64,000 nt of DNA from Peptoniphilus lacydonensis (GTDB lineage Bacteria; Bacillota; Clostridia; Tissierellales; Peptoniphilaceae): NCBI RefSeq assembly GCF_900106515.1, contig NZ_FNWF01000003.1, forward strand, positions 558,001-622,000. Direction: 5' to 3'. This document shows, piece by piece, positions 18,318-28,150 of this stretch (positions within the stretch are counted from its first letter, which is position 1; every line of letters starts with the position of its first letter). The notes under the pieces were generated by a model. The model was given only the letters and a program-made list of their open reading frames with translations. It did not search any database and was not told the origin of the DNA. The position numbers were made by a program, and so were the translations under genes.

Positions 18318-19489
18318 AAAATCAATTTTATCAAGTATCCCTTTAAAATATGCAATTGCAATTCCATAATTTGTAATAGGGATGCTTTTTTCTTTTGCAA
18401 TTTTTATTCTATTTTTTATATTTTTTGAATTTAACATACATCCGCCACACTGTATTATTAAATCGTAATCAGAGATATTATCTGGAAAGACCGCCCCACT
18501 ACTTACATCAACTTTTATATTTTCACCAAACTTTTTTTTAATCATATTTGGAATTTTTATTCTTCCAATGTCCTCTTCTGCTGGTGCATGGGTGCAACAT
18601 TCTGCAATTAAAATTTTGGAATCTTCTTTTAAATTTTTAATTGCACTAGCACCACTTACATACTCTCCTATATCTCCCTTTAACTTCGCAAATAAAATTG
18701 AAAAAGATGTCAGTTTTACATCTTTTGGCTTCTTTTCATAAACTTCTAGAAATACTGATGAGTCTGCAACTATTAAATCTGGATTTTTATTTAAAAGCAA
18801 AAGTACATCGGAAAGTTCTTCTAGTTTAACCATAGTTACAATTGAATTTTTATCTAAAAGTTCTCTTATGGATTGCACTTGAGGCAAAATCAATCTGTTT
18901 TTTGGAGCTGCGATATCCTGTGGAATTACTAATAATACTAAATCTTTTTCTTTTACCATGCCATCAAAAAGTTTTTCTTCTCTTTCTGGTTTAAACTTCA
19001 AAAGTTCTTCTAAGAATAAATCTAGACCAAGTTTTTTAAGTGCCGAAACTTCTACAATGGAATAATTTTTAAAATCATCTTTTATTTTTTTTATTTCACT
19101 ACAGCTCAAGATGTCAATTTTATTTATAACTACAATAATTGGAGTATCTTTAAAACTTTTTATTAAATTTTTTCATCTTTAGTTTCTGTATCAGAGATAA
19201 CTATTACTGCTATGTCTGTTTTCAAAATCACATCTTCAGTTCTCTTTAGCCTCTTTTCTGCCAATTCTGTATTATCAATTATCCCTGGAGTATCCATCAA
19301 TAGACAAGGCCCTAGGCTTTTTATTTCCATTGATTTATATACAGGATCAGTCGTCGTTCCTTCTTTACTCGACACAATAGATATATCCCTATCTGCAAAG
19401 GCATTTATTAAAGAACTTTTCCCTGAATTTACTTTTCCAAAAAAGCCTATGTGAATTCTATTTCCAGAATTTGTCTTGTTTAGCTCCAT
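18315..19489 (-). pseudogene. hydF: HydF, [FeFe]-hydrogenase maturation GTPase, frameshifted
   Basis: HydF carries and delivers the 2Fe precursor to apo-hydrogenase. The frame is broken. Codons from 19489 encode the GTPase P-loop GKVNSGKSS, switch TTTDP and DTPG, and stop after TETKDEKI. The other frame resumes with IIVVINKID (the G4 NKxD), the dimerisation domain and the cluster motif CTHAPAEEDIGR ... IQCGGCM. Adding one A to the A6 run (T6 at 19168-19173) restores an unbroken 391-residue HydF, the normal length, with every motif intact. This could be a sequencing error, slippage or a recent mutation. The start overlaps the hydG stop by one base. Confidence 0.85.
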
Positions 19490-20910
19490 CAAAATCTAAA
19501 ATCTCTCTTTCCAACGGATTCCATTTCATTTATATATTCTGTTGCCTTCCCCTTTACAACTTTATCTGGAATTTTTTTAAGTTCTTCTTCTATTAATTTG
19601 TCGCTTAATTCTTTTGTCCTATCATTTCCATAATCTAACATATATTCTTTTAAAGTCATAAGAGCATTTGGTTGACAACAATTTAAAATTTGTCCAGATT
19701 TACAAAGTTGCATAAATCTATCTCCAGTTCGTCCTGCTCTATAACAAGCTGTGCAAAAACTTGGAATATATCCCAGTTCTATTAGCCAATCTATTACTTC
19801 TTCTAAAGTTCTATTATCTGCAACATCAAATTGGGCCGAATTATCTTCTTTCTTTTCTTCCTCTACGTAACCACCAACAGACGTTTTTGATCCTCCTGAT
19901 ATTTGACTGACTCCAAGTTCAAGTGCACGTTCTCTTACTCTTTTTGATTCTCTAGTTGAAATAATCATGCCAGTGTAAGGTACAGAAACTCTTATAAGTG
20001 CAATTAATCTTTCAAAAATATCGTCTGCAAGTTCATTTTTAAATTCACTTGGATCAATATCATCAGCTGGTTGAATCCTTGGAACAGAAATTGTATGAGG
20101 TCCCACTCCAAAAGTCGCCTCCAAATGTTCTGCGTGCATTAAAAGTCCAACAAGTTCATATTTATAAGTTTCAAGACCAAATAAAACGCCAATTCCCACA
20201 TCATCAATTCCTGCTTCCATTGCTCTATCCATTGCCTCTGTGTGATAAGCGTAATTGTGTTTAGGCCCTGTTGGGTGAAGTTCTTCGTAGGATTTTTTGT
20301 TGTAAGTTTCCTGGAAAAGTATATAAGTTCCAATTTCAGCCGCTTTTAATTTTTTATAATTTTCCACAGTTGTAGCTGCAATATTTATATTCACTCTTCT
20401 TATCTGTCCATTTTTATGTTTTATTGAATAAATAGTTTTTATGGACTCTAAGATGTATTCCATAGTATTATTTACAGGATCTTCCCCAAGTTCAATTGCA
20501 AGCCTTTTGTGACCCATGTCTTGAAGTGCAATTACTTCATTTTTTATTTCTTCTTGAGTTAATTTTTTTCTTCTAATATTCTTATTTTTTGCATGATATG
20601 GACAATAAACACAACCATTTACACAGTAGTTTGAAAGATAAAGTGGTGCAAATAAAACAATTCTATTGCCATAATGATCTTCTTTTATTTTTCTAGCAAG
20701 TTTATAAATTTCTCTTTGAACTTCTTTATCTTCAGTAAATAAAAGTACAGCTGCTTCTCTGTGACTTAGTCCCTTTTCTATTTTTGCTTTTTCTAAAATT
20801 TTATCCAAAACTTCTTTATTATTTTTATTTTTTTCCGCAAAATCAAGTGTATCCAAAATTTCTTCGTGATTTATAAATTCTTCTGCAACTCTTGAATCTT
20901 TTTTATACAT
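19489..20910 (-). CDS. hydG: [FeFe]-hydrogenase H-cluster radical SAM maturase HydG
   Basis: About 473 residues. Radical-SAM tyrosine lyase that supplies CO and cyanide for the H-cluster. The radical-SAM motif CVNGCVYC near residue 90 and the C-terminal auxiliary-cluster motif CTACYRAGRTG near 385 are present, both diagnostic of HydG rather than ThiH. The ATG at 20910 has AGAAGGA upstream; a GTG at 20928 overlaps hydE. Second gene of hydE-hydG-hydF. Confidence 0.95.
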   Translation of the reverse strand: MYKKDSRVAEEFINHEEILDTLDFAEKNKNNKEVLDKILEKAKIEKGLSHREAAVLLFTEDKEVQREIYKLARKIKEDHYGNRIVLFAPLYLSNYCVNGCVYCPYHAKNKNIRRKKLTQEEIKNEVIALQDMGHKRLAIELGEDPVNNTMEYILESIKTIYSIKHKNGQIRRVNINIAATTVENYKKLKAAEIGTYILFQETYNKKSYEELHPTGPKHNYAYHTEAMDRAMEAGIDDVGIGVLFGLETYKYELVGLLMHAEHLEATFGVGPHTISVPRIQPADDIDPSEFKNELADDIFERLIALIRVSVPYTGMIISTRESKRVRERALELGVSQISGGSKTSVGGYVEEEKKEDNSAQFDVADNRTLEEVIDWLIELGYIPSFCTACYRAGRTGDRFMQLCKSGQILNCCQPNALMTLKEYMLDYGNDRTKELSDKLIEEELKKIPDKVVKGKATEYINEMESVGKRDFRF

Positions 20911-20924
20911 CTTATCCTTCTTTC

Positions 20925-21965
20925 TCACCTGTAATCTCCCCTATATGGAGAAATTTCATAGCCAATCTTTTTAAGTTTTTCTTCTAAGCCTTTAAAATCG
21001 TCAGAATTTTCAACTTCTGTCCCAATTTTATTGTCATACAATTTATAATTTTTCCTAAGTTTCTTTGCACCTACATTTGGCATAAGTACATTTGCCCCTG
21101 CGAGAATTCCATTTTCACGTCCAAATTCATCAATACTTCCAAGAGCAGTAGTTGCTGGAAGAAGTATTTTTTCATCTGATATTCTAACAATTGATAAAAT
21201 TTTTAGAACATCAGATAAATTTCCTCTTTTATAATTTCTAAAAGGTGTATCCTTGTGCGGAATAAATGGTCCCAATCCAACCATTTGAGGTTTTAATTCT
21301 AAAATAAAATTCAAATCATCATACAAATTATCATAAGTTTGAAAAGGCGATCCTATCATCATTCCACATCCTGTTTGAAATCCAATTTCTTTTAATTTAA
21401 AAATAGAATCAATCCTATTTTTAAAACTCATTGAATTTGGATGAAGTTTCTCGTAATGACTTTTTGAATAAGTTTCGTGTCGAAGTAAGTACCTGTCAGC
21501 TCCAATATTTTTAAGTTCTTCAAAATCAGAAAAATCTCTTTCGCCAAGTGACAAAGTAATTGCAGTATCTTCAAATTTATTTTTTATACCTTCAATGATC
21601 TTCTTCAAATAATCTAAGGTATAAAAATCATCTTCCCCACCTTGAAGGACAATAGTTTTTATGCCCAAATCCACAGAATGCTCTGCCAAATTTAAAATAT
21701 CATCTTTAGATAGCCTAACTCTACTAACTTTTTCATTTGCATTTCTAAGACCACAATAAAAGCAATTATTTTTGCAATATGTACTTATCTCTATAAGACC
21801 TCTTATATAAATTTTATTTTCAAAATTTTTAATAGTCAAATCTCTTGCAAATTTGTAAAGTTTTTCAGCGTCTTCCTCTTCCAATTTCATGAGATATAAA
21901 AAATCATCATAAGAAATATTTTTAGTTTTATAAAATTTTTCACAAATATTTAGTGTTCTGTCCAT
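20925..21965 (-). CDS. hydE: [FeFe]-hydrogenase H-cluster radical SAM maturase HydE
   Basis: About 346 residues. Radical-SAM enzyme acting in the synthesis of the 2Fe subcluster. The radical-SAM motif CKNNCFYCGLR is near residue 55; GADRYLLRHET and TGCGMMIGSP follow and are typical of HydE. The ATG at 21965 has AGGA 5 nt upstream; the longer frame to 22004 has no site. First gene of the maturation operon. No hydrogenase structural gene is in the window, so it must lie elsewhere. Confidence 0.95.
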   Translation of the reverse strand: MDRTLNICEKFYKTKNISYDDFLYLMKLEEEDAEKLYKFARDLTIKNFENKIYIRGLIEISTYCKNNCFYCGLRNANEKVSRVRLSKDDILNLAEHSVDLGIKTIVLQGGEDDFYTLDYLKKIIEGIKNKFEDTAITLSLGERDFSDFEELKNIGADRYLLRHETYSKSHYEKLHPNSMSFKNRIDSIFKLKEIGFQTGCGMMIGSPFQTYDNLYDDLNFILELKPQMVGLGPFIPHKDTPFRNYKRGNLSDVLKILSIVRISDEKILLPATTALGSIDEFGRENGILAGANVLMPNVGAKKLRKNYKLYDNKIGTEVENSDDFKGLEEKLKKIGYEISPYRGDYR

Positions 21966-22180
21966 AAAGTTCCTATCATTTATTAAAAAGAGTAAAAATC
22001 TCACAATTTATTATAATACTTATAGATATATAATCAAATATTATAATAATGTCTTCCTAATTTTTGTGTTTTCTTATTTTTTAAAGTACAATATTATTGA
22101 TTGTATTATAAAAATATTTACTAATTAATAGTAACACGAATTAATAATTTTTTAAAATAATTATATGGAATGATTCAAAG

Positions 22181-23536
22181 GTGAAAAGTAAATCAATATC
22201 AAATATTGAAAAAAATTTAATGACAGAGGGTAACATTTGGAAAACAATTTTATTATTTTCAATCCCTCTAATTTTTGGAAATCTATTGCAACAAACTTAT
22301 AATACTGTTGACTCAATGATTGTAGGAAATTATGTGGGCGGCAATGCACTTGCAGCTGTTGGATCAAGCACAGCTTTAATTAATTTATTAATATCTTTTA
22401 GCCAAGGTATCGCAGTAGGATGTGGCATAATAGTAGCTCAATCCATGGGAAGCGATAAACAAAAAGATATTAGGACTTCAGTTCACACTTCAATAGCAAT
22501 TTCAATTGTACTTGGTCTTCTAATATCTATTTTGGGATATTTTCTTGCGCCATTTCTTTTAAAGAGTATGAACACACCAAAAGGAGTCATGAAAGAATCC
22601 ATTAGTTACCTTAGAACATTTTCTTTTGGACTTGTGTTTAATATTATTTATAATATGGAAGCAGGGATTCTTAATGCAGTAGGTAATTCAAAAAGATCTC
22701 TTTTATATCTTTTTATAGCTTCTTTTGTAAATATAATACTAGATCTTTTATTTATTAAAAAGCTCGGTTATGGAGTTAAGGGTGCAGCTGTGGCAACAAA
22801 TATAAGCCAAGCAATTTCTTCTATACTTGCTCTTTTATTTTTGATGAGAGTTCCACAAATTTATAAAGTTCGCCTTTCAAAAATAAAAATACACAAGAAA
22901 ATGGCCCTTAAAATAATAAAAGTGGGAATTCCCACAGCAATACAAAACACAGTCATATCACTTTCCAATGTAATCATGCAATCTAGTGTAAATGTATTTG
23001 GAGCTTTTTCCATGGCAGGATTTGGCGCATTTATAAAAATAGACGGTTTTAATATTTTGCCTGTAATGAGTTTAAGTATGGCAATAACAACATTCTCAGG
23101 ACAAAATTATGGTGCATCAAAATTTGAAAGAGTAAAAAAAGGAATGTGGATTACTTTAATTATGAGCATTATTTATACGATAATAACTGGAACATTACTT
23201 TACAAATTTGCCCCAAATGTAATATCACTTTTTACAAAAGAAACAAAGGTAATAGAATCAGGAGTCCTCGCCGCTAAATTTTTCTGTCCATTTTATTTTC
23301 TTTTGGCAATTATGCACTCACTTGCCGGTACAGTTAGAGGAACAGGAAGAACAGTTCCGCCAATGATAATACTCTTAGTGTCACTTTGTGCTTTTAGAAT
23401 TCTCGCAGTTAAATTTATAATTCCAAACTATAACACAATTGAAAATGTATATATGTTATATCCAATATCATGGGCTATAGGAACAATTTTAATGATTATA
23501 TACACTGTCAAGGTGGATTGGATGAAACACATTTAA
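22181..23536 (+). CDS. MATE-family multidrug efflux transporter
   Basis: 451 residues with about twelve membrane helices in two homologous halves. The first half begins with LFSIPLIFGNLLQQTYNTVD and VGNYVGGNALAAVGSS, typical of NorM/DinF-type MATE proteins. It exports cationic compounds in exchange for Na+ or H+; the substrate is unknown. The start is uncertain: GTG at 22181 gives a full N-terminus but has only a weak ribosome site, and ATG at 22220 is the alternative. Monocistronic, ending at a shared bidirectional terminator. Confidence 0.9.
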   Translation: MKSKSISNIEKNLMTEGNIWKTILLFSIPLIFGNLLQQTYNTVDSMIVGNYVGGNALAAVGSSTALINLLISFSQGIAVGCGIIVAQSMGSDKQKDIRTSVHTSIAISIVLGLLISILGYFLAPFLLKSMNTPKGVMKESISYLRTFSFGLVFNIIYNMEAGILNAVGNSKRSLLYLFIASFVNIILDLLFIKKLGYGVKGAAVATNISQAISSILALLFLMRVPQIYKVRLSKIKIHKKMALKIIKVGIPTAIQNTVISLSNVIMQSSVNVFGAFSMAGFGAFIKIDGFNILPVMSLSMAITTFSGQNYGASKFERVKKGMWITLIMSIIYTIITGTLLYKFAPNVISLFTKETKVIESGVLAAKFFCPFYFLLAIMHSLAGTVRGTGRTVPPMIILLVSLCAFRILAVKFIIPNYNTIENVYMLYPISWAIGTILMIIYTVKVDWMKHI

Positions 23537-23568
23537 ATTAAAAAGTAAAACTTAACTTTTATATAAAA

Positions 23569-23612
23569 AACATTGCTTTAGGTGATTTTAAACACCAGCA
23601 ATGTTTTTTTTA
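23569..23612 (+). terminator. Bidirectional terminator between the MATE gene and trxB
   Basis: Stem AACATTGCT / AGCAATGTT with an inner GGTG / CACC pair. T runs occur on both strands, serving the converging genes. Confidence 0.85.
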
Positions 23613-23616
23613 CAAT

Positions 23617-24570
23617 TTATTTACTTTCTTTAAAACCTTCGTAGAGATTTCCCTCTTCTTCATCAATATATTTCTGTGCATTCATAGCTGCAACTGCACC
23701 ATCTCCTGCTGCATTTATAACTTGTCGAACACTTTTCTTTCTAATGTCCCCTGCTGCAAAAACTCCCTTTACGTTTGTTTTCATCTCTTCATCAGTCTTT
23801 ACATAGCCATCTTCTGTTAGTTCAACTTTTCCGTTAAACAAATCTGTCTTAGGAATATAACCAATAAACACAAAAATTCCAAATGGATCATCTGATTTAA
23901 TTGATCTAATTTCACCTGTCTTTGTATCTTTTAAAATCATTTCATTTACAATTTTATCGCCCTTTATTTCTTCAACAGTTGTATTCCAAATAAAATCAAT
24001 TTTTTCGTTGTTAAAAGCTTTTTCTTGCAAAACTTTTGATGCTCTAAGTTCATCTCTTCTGTGAATTATAAAAACTTTTTTTGCAAAATTCGTAATAAAA
24101 ATTGCTTCTTGAACAGCAGAATCTCCGCCTCCAACTACATAAACTGTTTCATCTTCATAAAAAGCTGCATCACAAGTTGAGCAATAACTTACACCACGTC
24201 CCTTGTATTCCTTTTCTCCTGGTGCTCCAATCTCTCTTGGAGATGCTCCAGTTGCAATAATAACAGCCTTAGCTTCATAATTATCAACTTGACCCTTTAT
24301 TTTCTTAATATCTCCACCAAGCTCAAGGTCAGTAACTTCATCCATTACAATTTCTGCACCAAATTTCTTAGCTTGATCTGCCATTTTCTTCCCAAGTTCT
24401 ACTCCGTCTATTGTGTCGATTCCTGGATAATTTTCAACTTGAGTAGTTTCTGCAATTTGTCCGCCCTCGATTCCCTTTTCTATTATTAAAGTTTTCTTTT
24501 TACTTCTAGCTGCATAAAGACCTGCAGTGAGTCCTGCTGGCCCTCCTCCAATTATTATAATATCGTACAT
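23617..24570 (-). CDS. trxB: Thioredoxin reductase
   Basis: 317 residues, normal for the low-molecular-weight class. FAD motif GGGPAGLTAGLYAAR at the start, redox-active CSTC near residue 135 (usually CATC), NAD(P) motif GGGDSAVQEA near 155 and the C-terminal FAD motif GVFAAGD. It transfers electrons from NADPH to thioredoxin or a related glutaredoxin-like carrier. A TATAAT -10 lies about 25 nt upstream. No thioredoxin gene is adjacent. Confidence 0.93.
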   Translation of the reverse strand: MYDIIIIGGGPAGLTAGLYAARSKKKTLIIEKGIEGGQIAETTQVENYPGIDTIDGVELGKKMADQAKKFGAEIVMDEVTDLELGGDIKKIKGQVDNYEAKAVIIATGASPREIGAPGEKEYKGRGVSYCSTCDAAFYEDETVYVVGGGDSAVQEAIFITNFAKKVFIIHRRDELRASKVLQEKAFNNEKIDFIWNTTVEEIKGDKIVNEMILKDTKTGEIRSIKSDDPFGIFVFIGYIPKTDLFNGKVELTEDGYVKTDEEMKTNVKGVFAAGDIRKKSVRQVINAAGDGAVAAMNAQKYIDEEEGNLYEGFKESK

Positions 24571-24638
24571 TAAATCCCTCCAATATATTTATTATACCCA
24601 AAATTACTTTTTTGTATATAATAGTATATGGTGATTAA

Positions 24639-25526
24639 ATGAATTTAAAAATGAATTTTAGCAGTACATATTTTTTATTTGTAAATATTATTTTAATAAT
24701 TTTATCTATAATTATGATTACTATTTTAAAAAATAAAAAAGTAAAAAATATTAAAGACAGCTCTATAAATTTAAAATATTATGAAAAGGGCTACTTATAT
24801 AAAGGTGCTAATTTTATATACAATACAATTATTGCTATGATTTTAAAAATTTATGGCGAAGGAAATCTCAAAATAGAAAAAAATAATTATGTTACAAAAA
24901 GTGGAGAAAATAAAAAAGAATATCTTTTAAAAAATGTAAAAAAATCTAATCTTTGTGATGCAGAGAAAAAAATTATAGACATCTTATTTTCCTTTGGAAA
25001 TGGTGAAATTTCAACAAGAACTCTTGACAAAATAAGAAGAACTGAACCAGATAGTTACAACAAAAAATTTAATGATTTTATCTATTTTATGGAAAACAAA
25101 ATGGTGGAGAAAAAACTTTTTTCCAAGGAAAAGAAAACTTTTAAAATGTTTTTAGCTTTTGTAATTTTTTCACTTTTGTTTTTCACTGGAACTGTCACAG
25201 TTTATAACGAAAATTTTTGGGGTGCCATTAGTATAATTTTCTCAATAATTTGCTACGCCTTTTTTGTAACAAGCTTTTCAAAAATGACAGAACTTGGCAA
25301 TCAAAAATTTAGAGAACTTGAAAAAATTGAAAAAGATCTTTTAAATTGCAAAGTCAATGTAGAAGATGCAACTATCCTCGCAATATCTTTTGGGCTTACA
25401 ACTGAAAATATTAAAAAAATTTATGAGAACTCTAAGGAAAGTGGATATGAAATATTTTTTGAAGATGACTTTTACAAAACCTTTAAAACTTCATTTGTCG
25501 GCGATAGTCTTCTCACAAGAAATTAG
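24639..25526 (+). CDS. Membrane protein resembling the C-terminal part of DUF2207 (YciQ-like)
   Basis: 295 residues. One helix at the N-terminus (about 12-29), a soluble region that includes LCDAEKKIIDILF and may be winged-helix-like, a helix pair at about 170-215, and a cytoplasmic C-terminus. The order and the 'aekkli..LF..g..i....' pattern recall the second half of DUF2207 membrane proteins, without their N-terminal extracellular domain. The function is unknown and the family link is tentative. GGTGAT lies before the ATG. Monocistronic. Confidence 0.6.
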   Translation: MNLKMNFSSTYFLFVNIILIILSIIMITILKNKKVKNIKDSSINLKYYEKGYLYKGANFIYNTIIAMILKIYGEGNLKIEKNNYVTKSGENKKEYLLKNVKKSNLCDAEKKIIDILFSFGNGEISTRTLDKIRRTEPDSYNKKFNDFIYFMENKMVEKKLFSKEKKTFKMFLAFVIFSLLFFTGTVTVYNENFWGAISIIFSIICYAFFVTSFSKMTELGNQKFRELEKIEKDLLNCKVNVEDATILAISFGLTTENIKKIYENSKESGYEIFFEDDFYKTFKTSFVGDSLLTRN

Positions 25527-25534
25527 CTAAAACA

Positions 25535-25574
25535 AAAATAGAGCTGTGATTTTTATTTCACAACTCTATTTTGT
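25535..25574 (+). terminator. Bidirectional terminator between the YciQ-like gene and hutD
   Basis: Stem AATAGAG-TGTGA / TCACA-CTCTATT with one internal mismatch, and T-rich flanks on both strands. Confidence 0.75.
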
Positions 25575-25595
25575 CTAAATAGTTAATCTATTAAA

Positions 25596-26117
25596 TTAAA
25601 ATTCACAAATTATAATTTTGCCCTTTCCCTTTATTTCAATCTTTTCATCTTCAAGATAAATTGCAGAAAACTTTTCAAACTTATTTCCATCAACTTCTAA
25701 ATCTGATTCGTAATTGAAGATTACAGATTTATTTTCTGATTTAAAAACAAAATTATTGATATTAAGTGAGTACATCTTGGCATCAAGACCTTTTTTGTAA
25801 ATTAAGTTAAAATCTCTCACATCTCCTGAAGATTTTGTTTCGTCATCTCCATTGAAAAACAAAACTTCAAAGGGATTTAGTCTAAATTTTTCTTCGCCAG
25901 TTTCAATATTCATCACATTGTTAATTGGTGTGATATATCTATTAAATCCTGTGTAAGGTGTATAATTTGAAACTTTTTCATTGCAAGTTGCAGTAGAAAT
26001 TCTAAAATCAAAATTTTTTTCTCCTACACTTGCATCCTCTGGATATATAAAAACTTCCGTAGTAACTCCTGCTGACCACTTTGAATCTTTAAATTCATTT
26101 TTCTTTATAAATTTCAT
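25596..26117 (-). CDS. HutD/Ves-family cupin protein
   Basis: 173 residues. The N-terminus (WSAGVTTEVFIYPE, then FDFRISTAT) and the VRDFNLIYKKG segment match the HutD/Ves bicupin family. Elsewhere HutD associates with histidine utilisation, but no hut genes are here. The role is unknown and may be sensing or binding a small ligand. It starts at the base next to the fni stop, so the two are co-transcribed and probably coupled. Confidence 0.75.
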   Translation of the reverse strand: MKFIKKNEFKDSKWSAGVTTEVFIYPEDASVGEKNFDFRISTATCNEKVSNYTPYTGFNRYITPINNVMNIETGEEKFRLNPFEVLFFNGDDETKSSGDVRDFNLIYKKGLDAKMYSLNINNFVFKSENKSVIFNYESDLEVDGNKFEKFSAIYLEDEKIEIKGKGKIIICEF

Positions 26118-27134
26118 TTAGCCCTCCAATAATTCTTTTAATTTTCCAGTAACTTTATAATCTACTTTTTGAAGTTCAGAAATATTTTTAGCACCATTTA
26201 AAACCATTAGCATTTTTGTTTTTTCTATCAGTCCGTCAATATATCTTAGCGTGTAATCATATCCACCACGAACTATATACGCAAGGATCTCACCACTAAT
26301 CGCAGTCATGGAAGCACCAATTGCAAGGCTCTTTACTATGTCCATTGAATTTTTTACTCCACCTGCTGAAATAATATATAAATCATCTAAATTTAAACTT
26401 TTTGCTTCAATTATAGAAAGTGATGTTGGAATTCCCCACGAAAAAAGATCAGAGAAATCTGTATTTGGATCTCTTAAATTTTCTATTTCAAAAAAGTTAG
26501 AACCTCCATATCCAGATACATCTACATTTCTCACTCCTATATCATAAAGAGTCTTTACAGTTTTCTTAGACATTCCAAAACCAACTTCTTTTACTATAAC
26601 TGGGACTCCAGATTTTTTTACAATTTCTTCAATATTTTTTAAAATTCCACAAAAATTTCTTTCACCCTCAATTTGTACAAGTTCTTGCGCAGGATTTAAG
26701 TGAATTTGAATTGCATCTGCATTCAAAAGATCAACTGCTTTTTTGGCATCTTCTGCATTTGAAAAACCACTTAAATTTGAAATTACTATTCCTTCTTTTA
26801 TAATTTCTCTTACAATCTCAAAGGATTTCCTTGAATCTTCATCTTCAAGGGCAATAGATTGAGATCCAACTGCCATAGGTAAATCAAATTCAAGAGCAAC
26901 GCTTGCAAGACCTTTATTTATTTCTTCGGAAAGACTGCTGCCACCTGTCATTGCGTTTATCATAAGTGGGAATTTTATTTTTTTATTTAAAAAATCAACG
27001 CTTGTATCAATTTCATTATAATCTATTTCTGGAATAGAATCATTGTACAAAAAGATGTCAGAAAAAAGTGCGTCGCCAACATAAGTTGAACGAAGAAAAT
27101 TTTCTATATGTTCTGTCTTTCTATACTTTCTCAT
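26118..27134 (-). CDS. fni: Type 2 isopentenyl-diphosphate delta-isomerase
   Basis: 338 residues. FMN-dependent enzyme interconverting IPP and DMAPP. MINAMTGG near residue 62, AVGSQS near 90, IHLNPAQE near 150, the VKEVGFG segment near 187 and SGYGGSNFFEIE near 215 are the family's flavin and substrate motifs. It works with the MEP pathway, whose ispE is at 41403-42248. GGAGCGG precedes the ATG. It sits 47 nt after yvcK, probably in the same operon. Confidence 0.93.
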   Translation of the reverse strand: MRKYRKTEHIENFLRSTYVGDALFSDIFLYNDSIPEIDYNEIDTSVDFLNKKIKFPLMINAMTGGSSLSEEINKGLASVALEFDLPMAVGSQSIALEDEDSRKSFEIVREIIKEGIVISNLSGFSNAEDAKKAVDLLNADAIQIHLNPAQELVQIEGERNFCGILKNIEEIVKKSGVPVIVKEVGFGMSKKTVKTLYDIGVRNVDVSGYGGSNFFEIENLRDPNTDFSDLFSWGIPTSLSIIEAKSLNLDDLYIISAGGVKNSMDIVKSLAIGASMTAISGEILAYIVRGGYDYTLRYIDGLIEKTKMLMVLNGAKNISELQKVDYKVTGKLKELLEG

Positions 27135-27181
27135 TTAATCCGCTCCTTTAACAAATAAATAATATCATTTTTAAAATTTTT

Positions 27182-28150
27182 TTACAACAAAGGAGTTTCA
27201 AAAATATGCGCTCCTATTTTCCTGCCATCGTGCCTTATCAGACCATCTTTGATTTCGACAAAATTCCCCTCAGTTAATCTTATATTCTTTTCTTTAAAAT
27301 ATTTTCTATCTTCTTCTTCTACAAAAATAGGACTTGACTCTTCTTCATTATAATAATTTTTATATTTCTCTTTATCATTTTCAAAGTCATTTGCGATTAC
27401 CTCATCAATAAATTCAAATTGTGAGTGCCTAAAAATTGCATCCACATGATCTTTTAGAGAATAATTTTTTGTTTCTCCTCTTTGAGTAGTTGCATTTGCA
27501 ATATAGATAACCTTTGCCCTAGTCTTATAAAGAGCTTCATTTATCCCTTTAATCAAAAAATTTGGAATTATAGAAGTATAGAGAGATCCTGGACCAATTA
27601 TAACTATATCCGCATCCAAAATTGCCTCTAGAGCCTCTTTATTTGCATTAGGATAGTGAGGAATCATACTCATTTTTTCAATTTTTGTATTCAATCTGTA
27701 ACACATTTTTGGAATGTAAGATTCACCAACTACTTTATCCTTTGAGAGAAATTCTGCAACTAAATTAGTTTCGTCTAAAGTTACAGGAATAATCTTTCCA
27801 GTTACATTAAAAACATTACTCATCTCTATTACAGCTTTATCAAAGGATCCAGCTATGTCAGTGAGTGCCGCAATTAAAATATTACCCACATTCTGATTGT
27901 CAAGACTCCCAGAACTAAACCTATAATTTAACAAATCCTTTAAAGTCTTATCTGTATTAGAAAGAGCTATTAAACATCTTCTCACATCTCCTGGAGGAAG
28001 TATTTTTAACTCTTCCCTGAGAATTCCACTTCCCCCTCCATCATCTGACATAGATACAATTGCAGAAATATCTTTTGTGTAATATTTAAGTCCCCGTAAA
28101 ATCGTAGATATCCCTGTACCTCCACCCAATACCGCTATCTTTTTTTCCAT
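27182..28150 (-). CDS. yvcK: YvcK/CofD-like gluconeogenesis factor
   Basis: 322 residues. Starts with AVLGGGTGIST, the nucleotide-binding turn of the CofD-like fold; SDDGGGSG near residue 37 and IGPGSLYTSI near 180 are also characteristic. In Bacillus this UDP-sugar-binding protein is needed for growth on gluconeogenic sources and for wall synthesis. It overlaps rapZ by 16 bases. The usual third partner, whiA, does not follow; fni and hutD do. Confidence 0.9.
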   Translation of the reverse strand: MEKKIAVLGGGTGISTILRGLKYYTKDISAIVSMSDDGGGSGILREELKILPPGDVRRCLIALSNTDKTLKDLLNYRFSSGSLDNQNVGNILIAALTDIAGSFDKAVIEMSNVFNVTGKIIPVTLDETNLVAEFLSKDKVVGESYIPKMCYRLNTKIEKMSMIPHYPNANKEALEAILDADIVIIGPGSLYTSIIPNFLIKGINEALYKTRAKVIYIANATTQRGETKNYSLKDHVDAIFRHSQFEFIDEVIANDFENDKEKYKNYYNEEESSPIFVEEEDRKYFKEKNIRLTEGNFVEIKDGLIRHDGRKIGAHIFETPLL

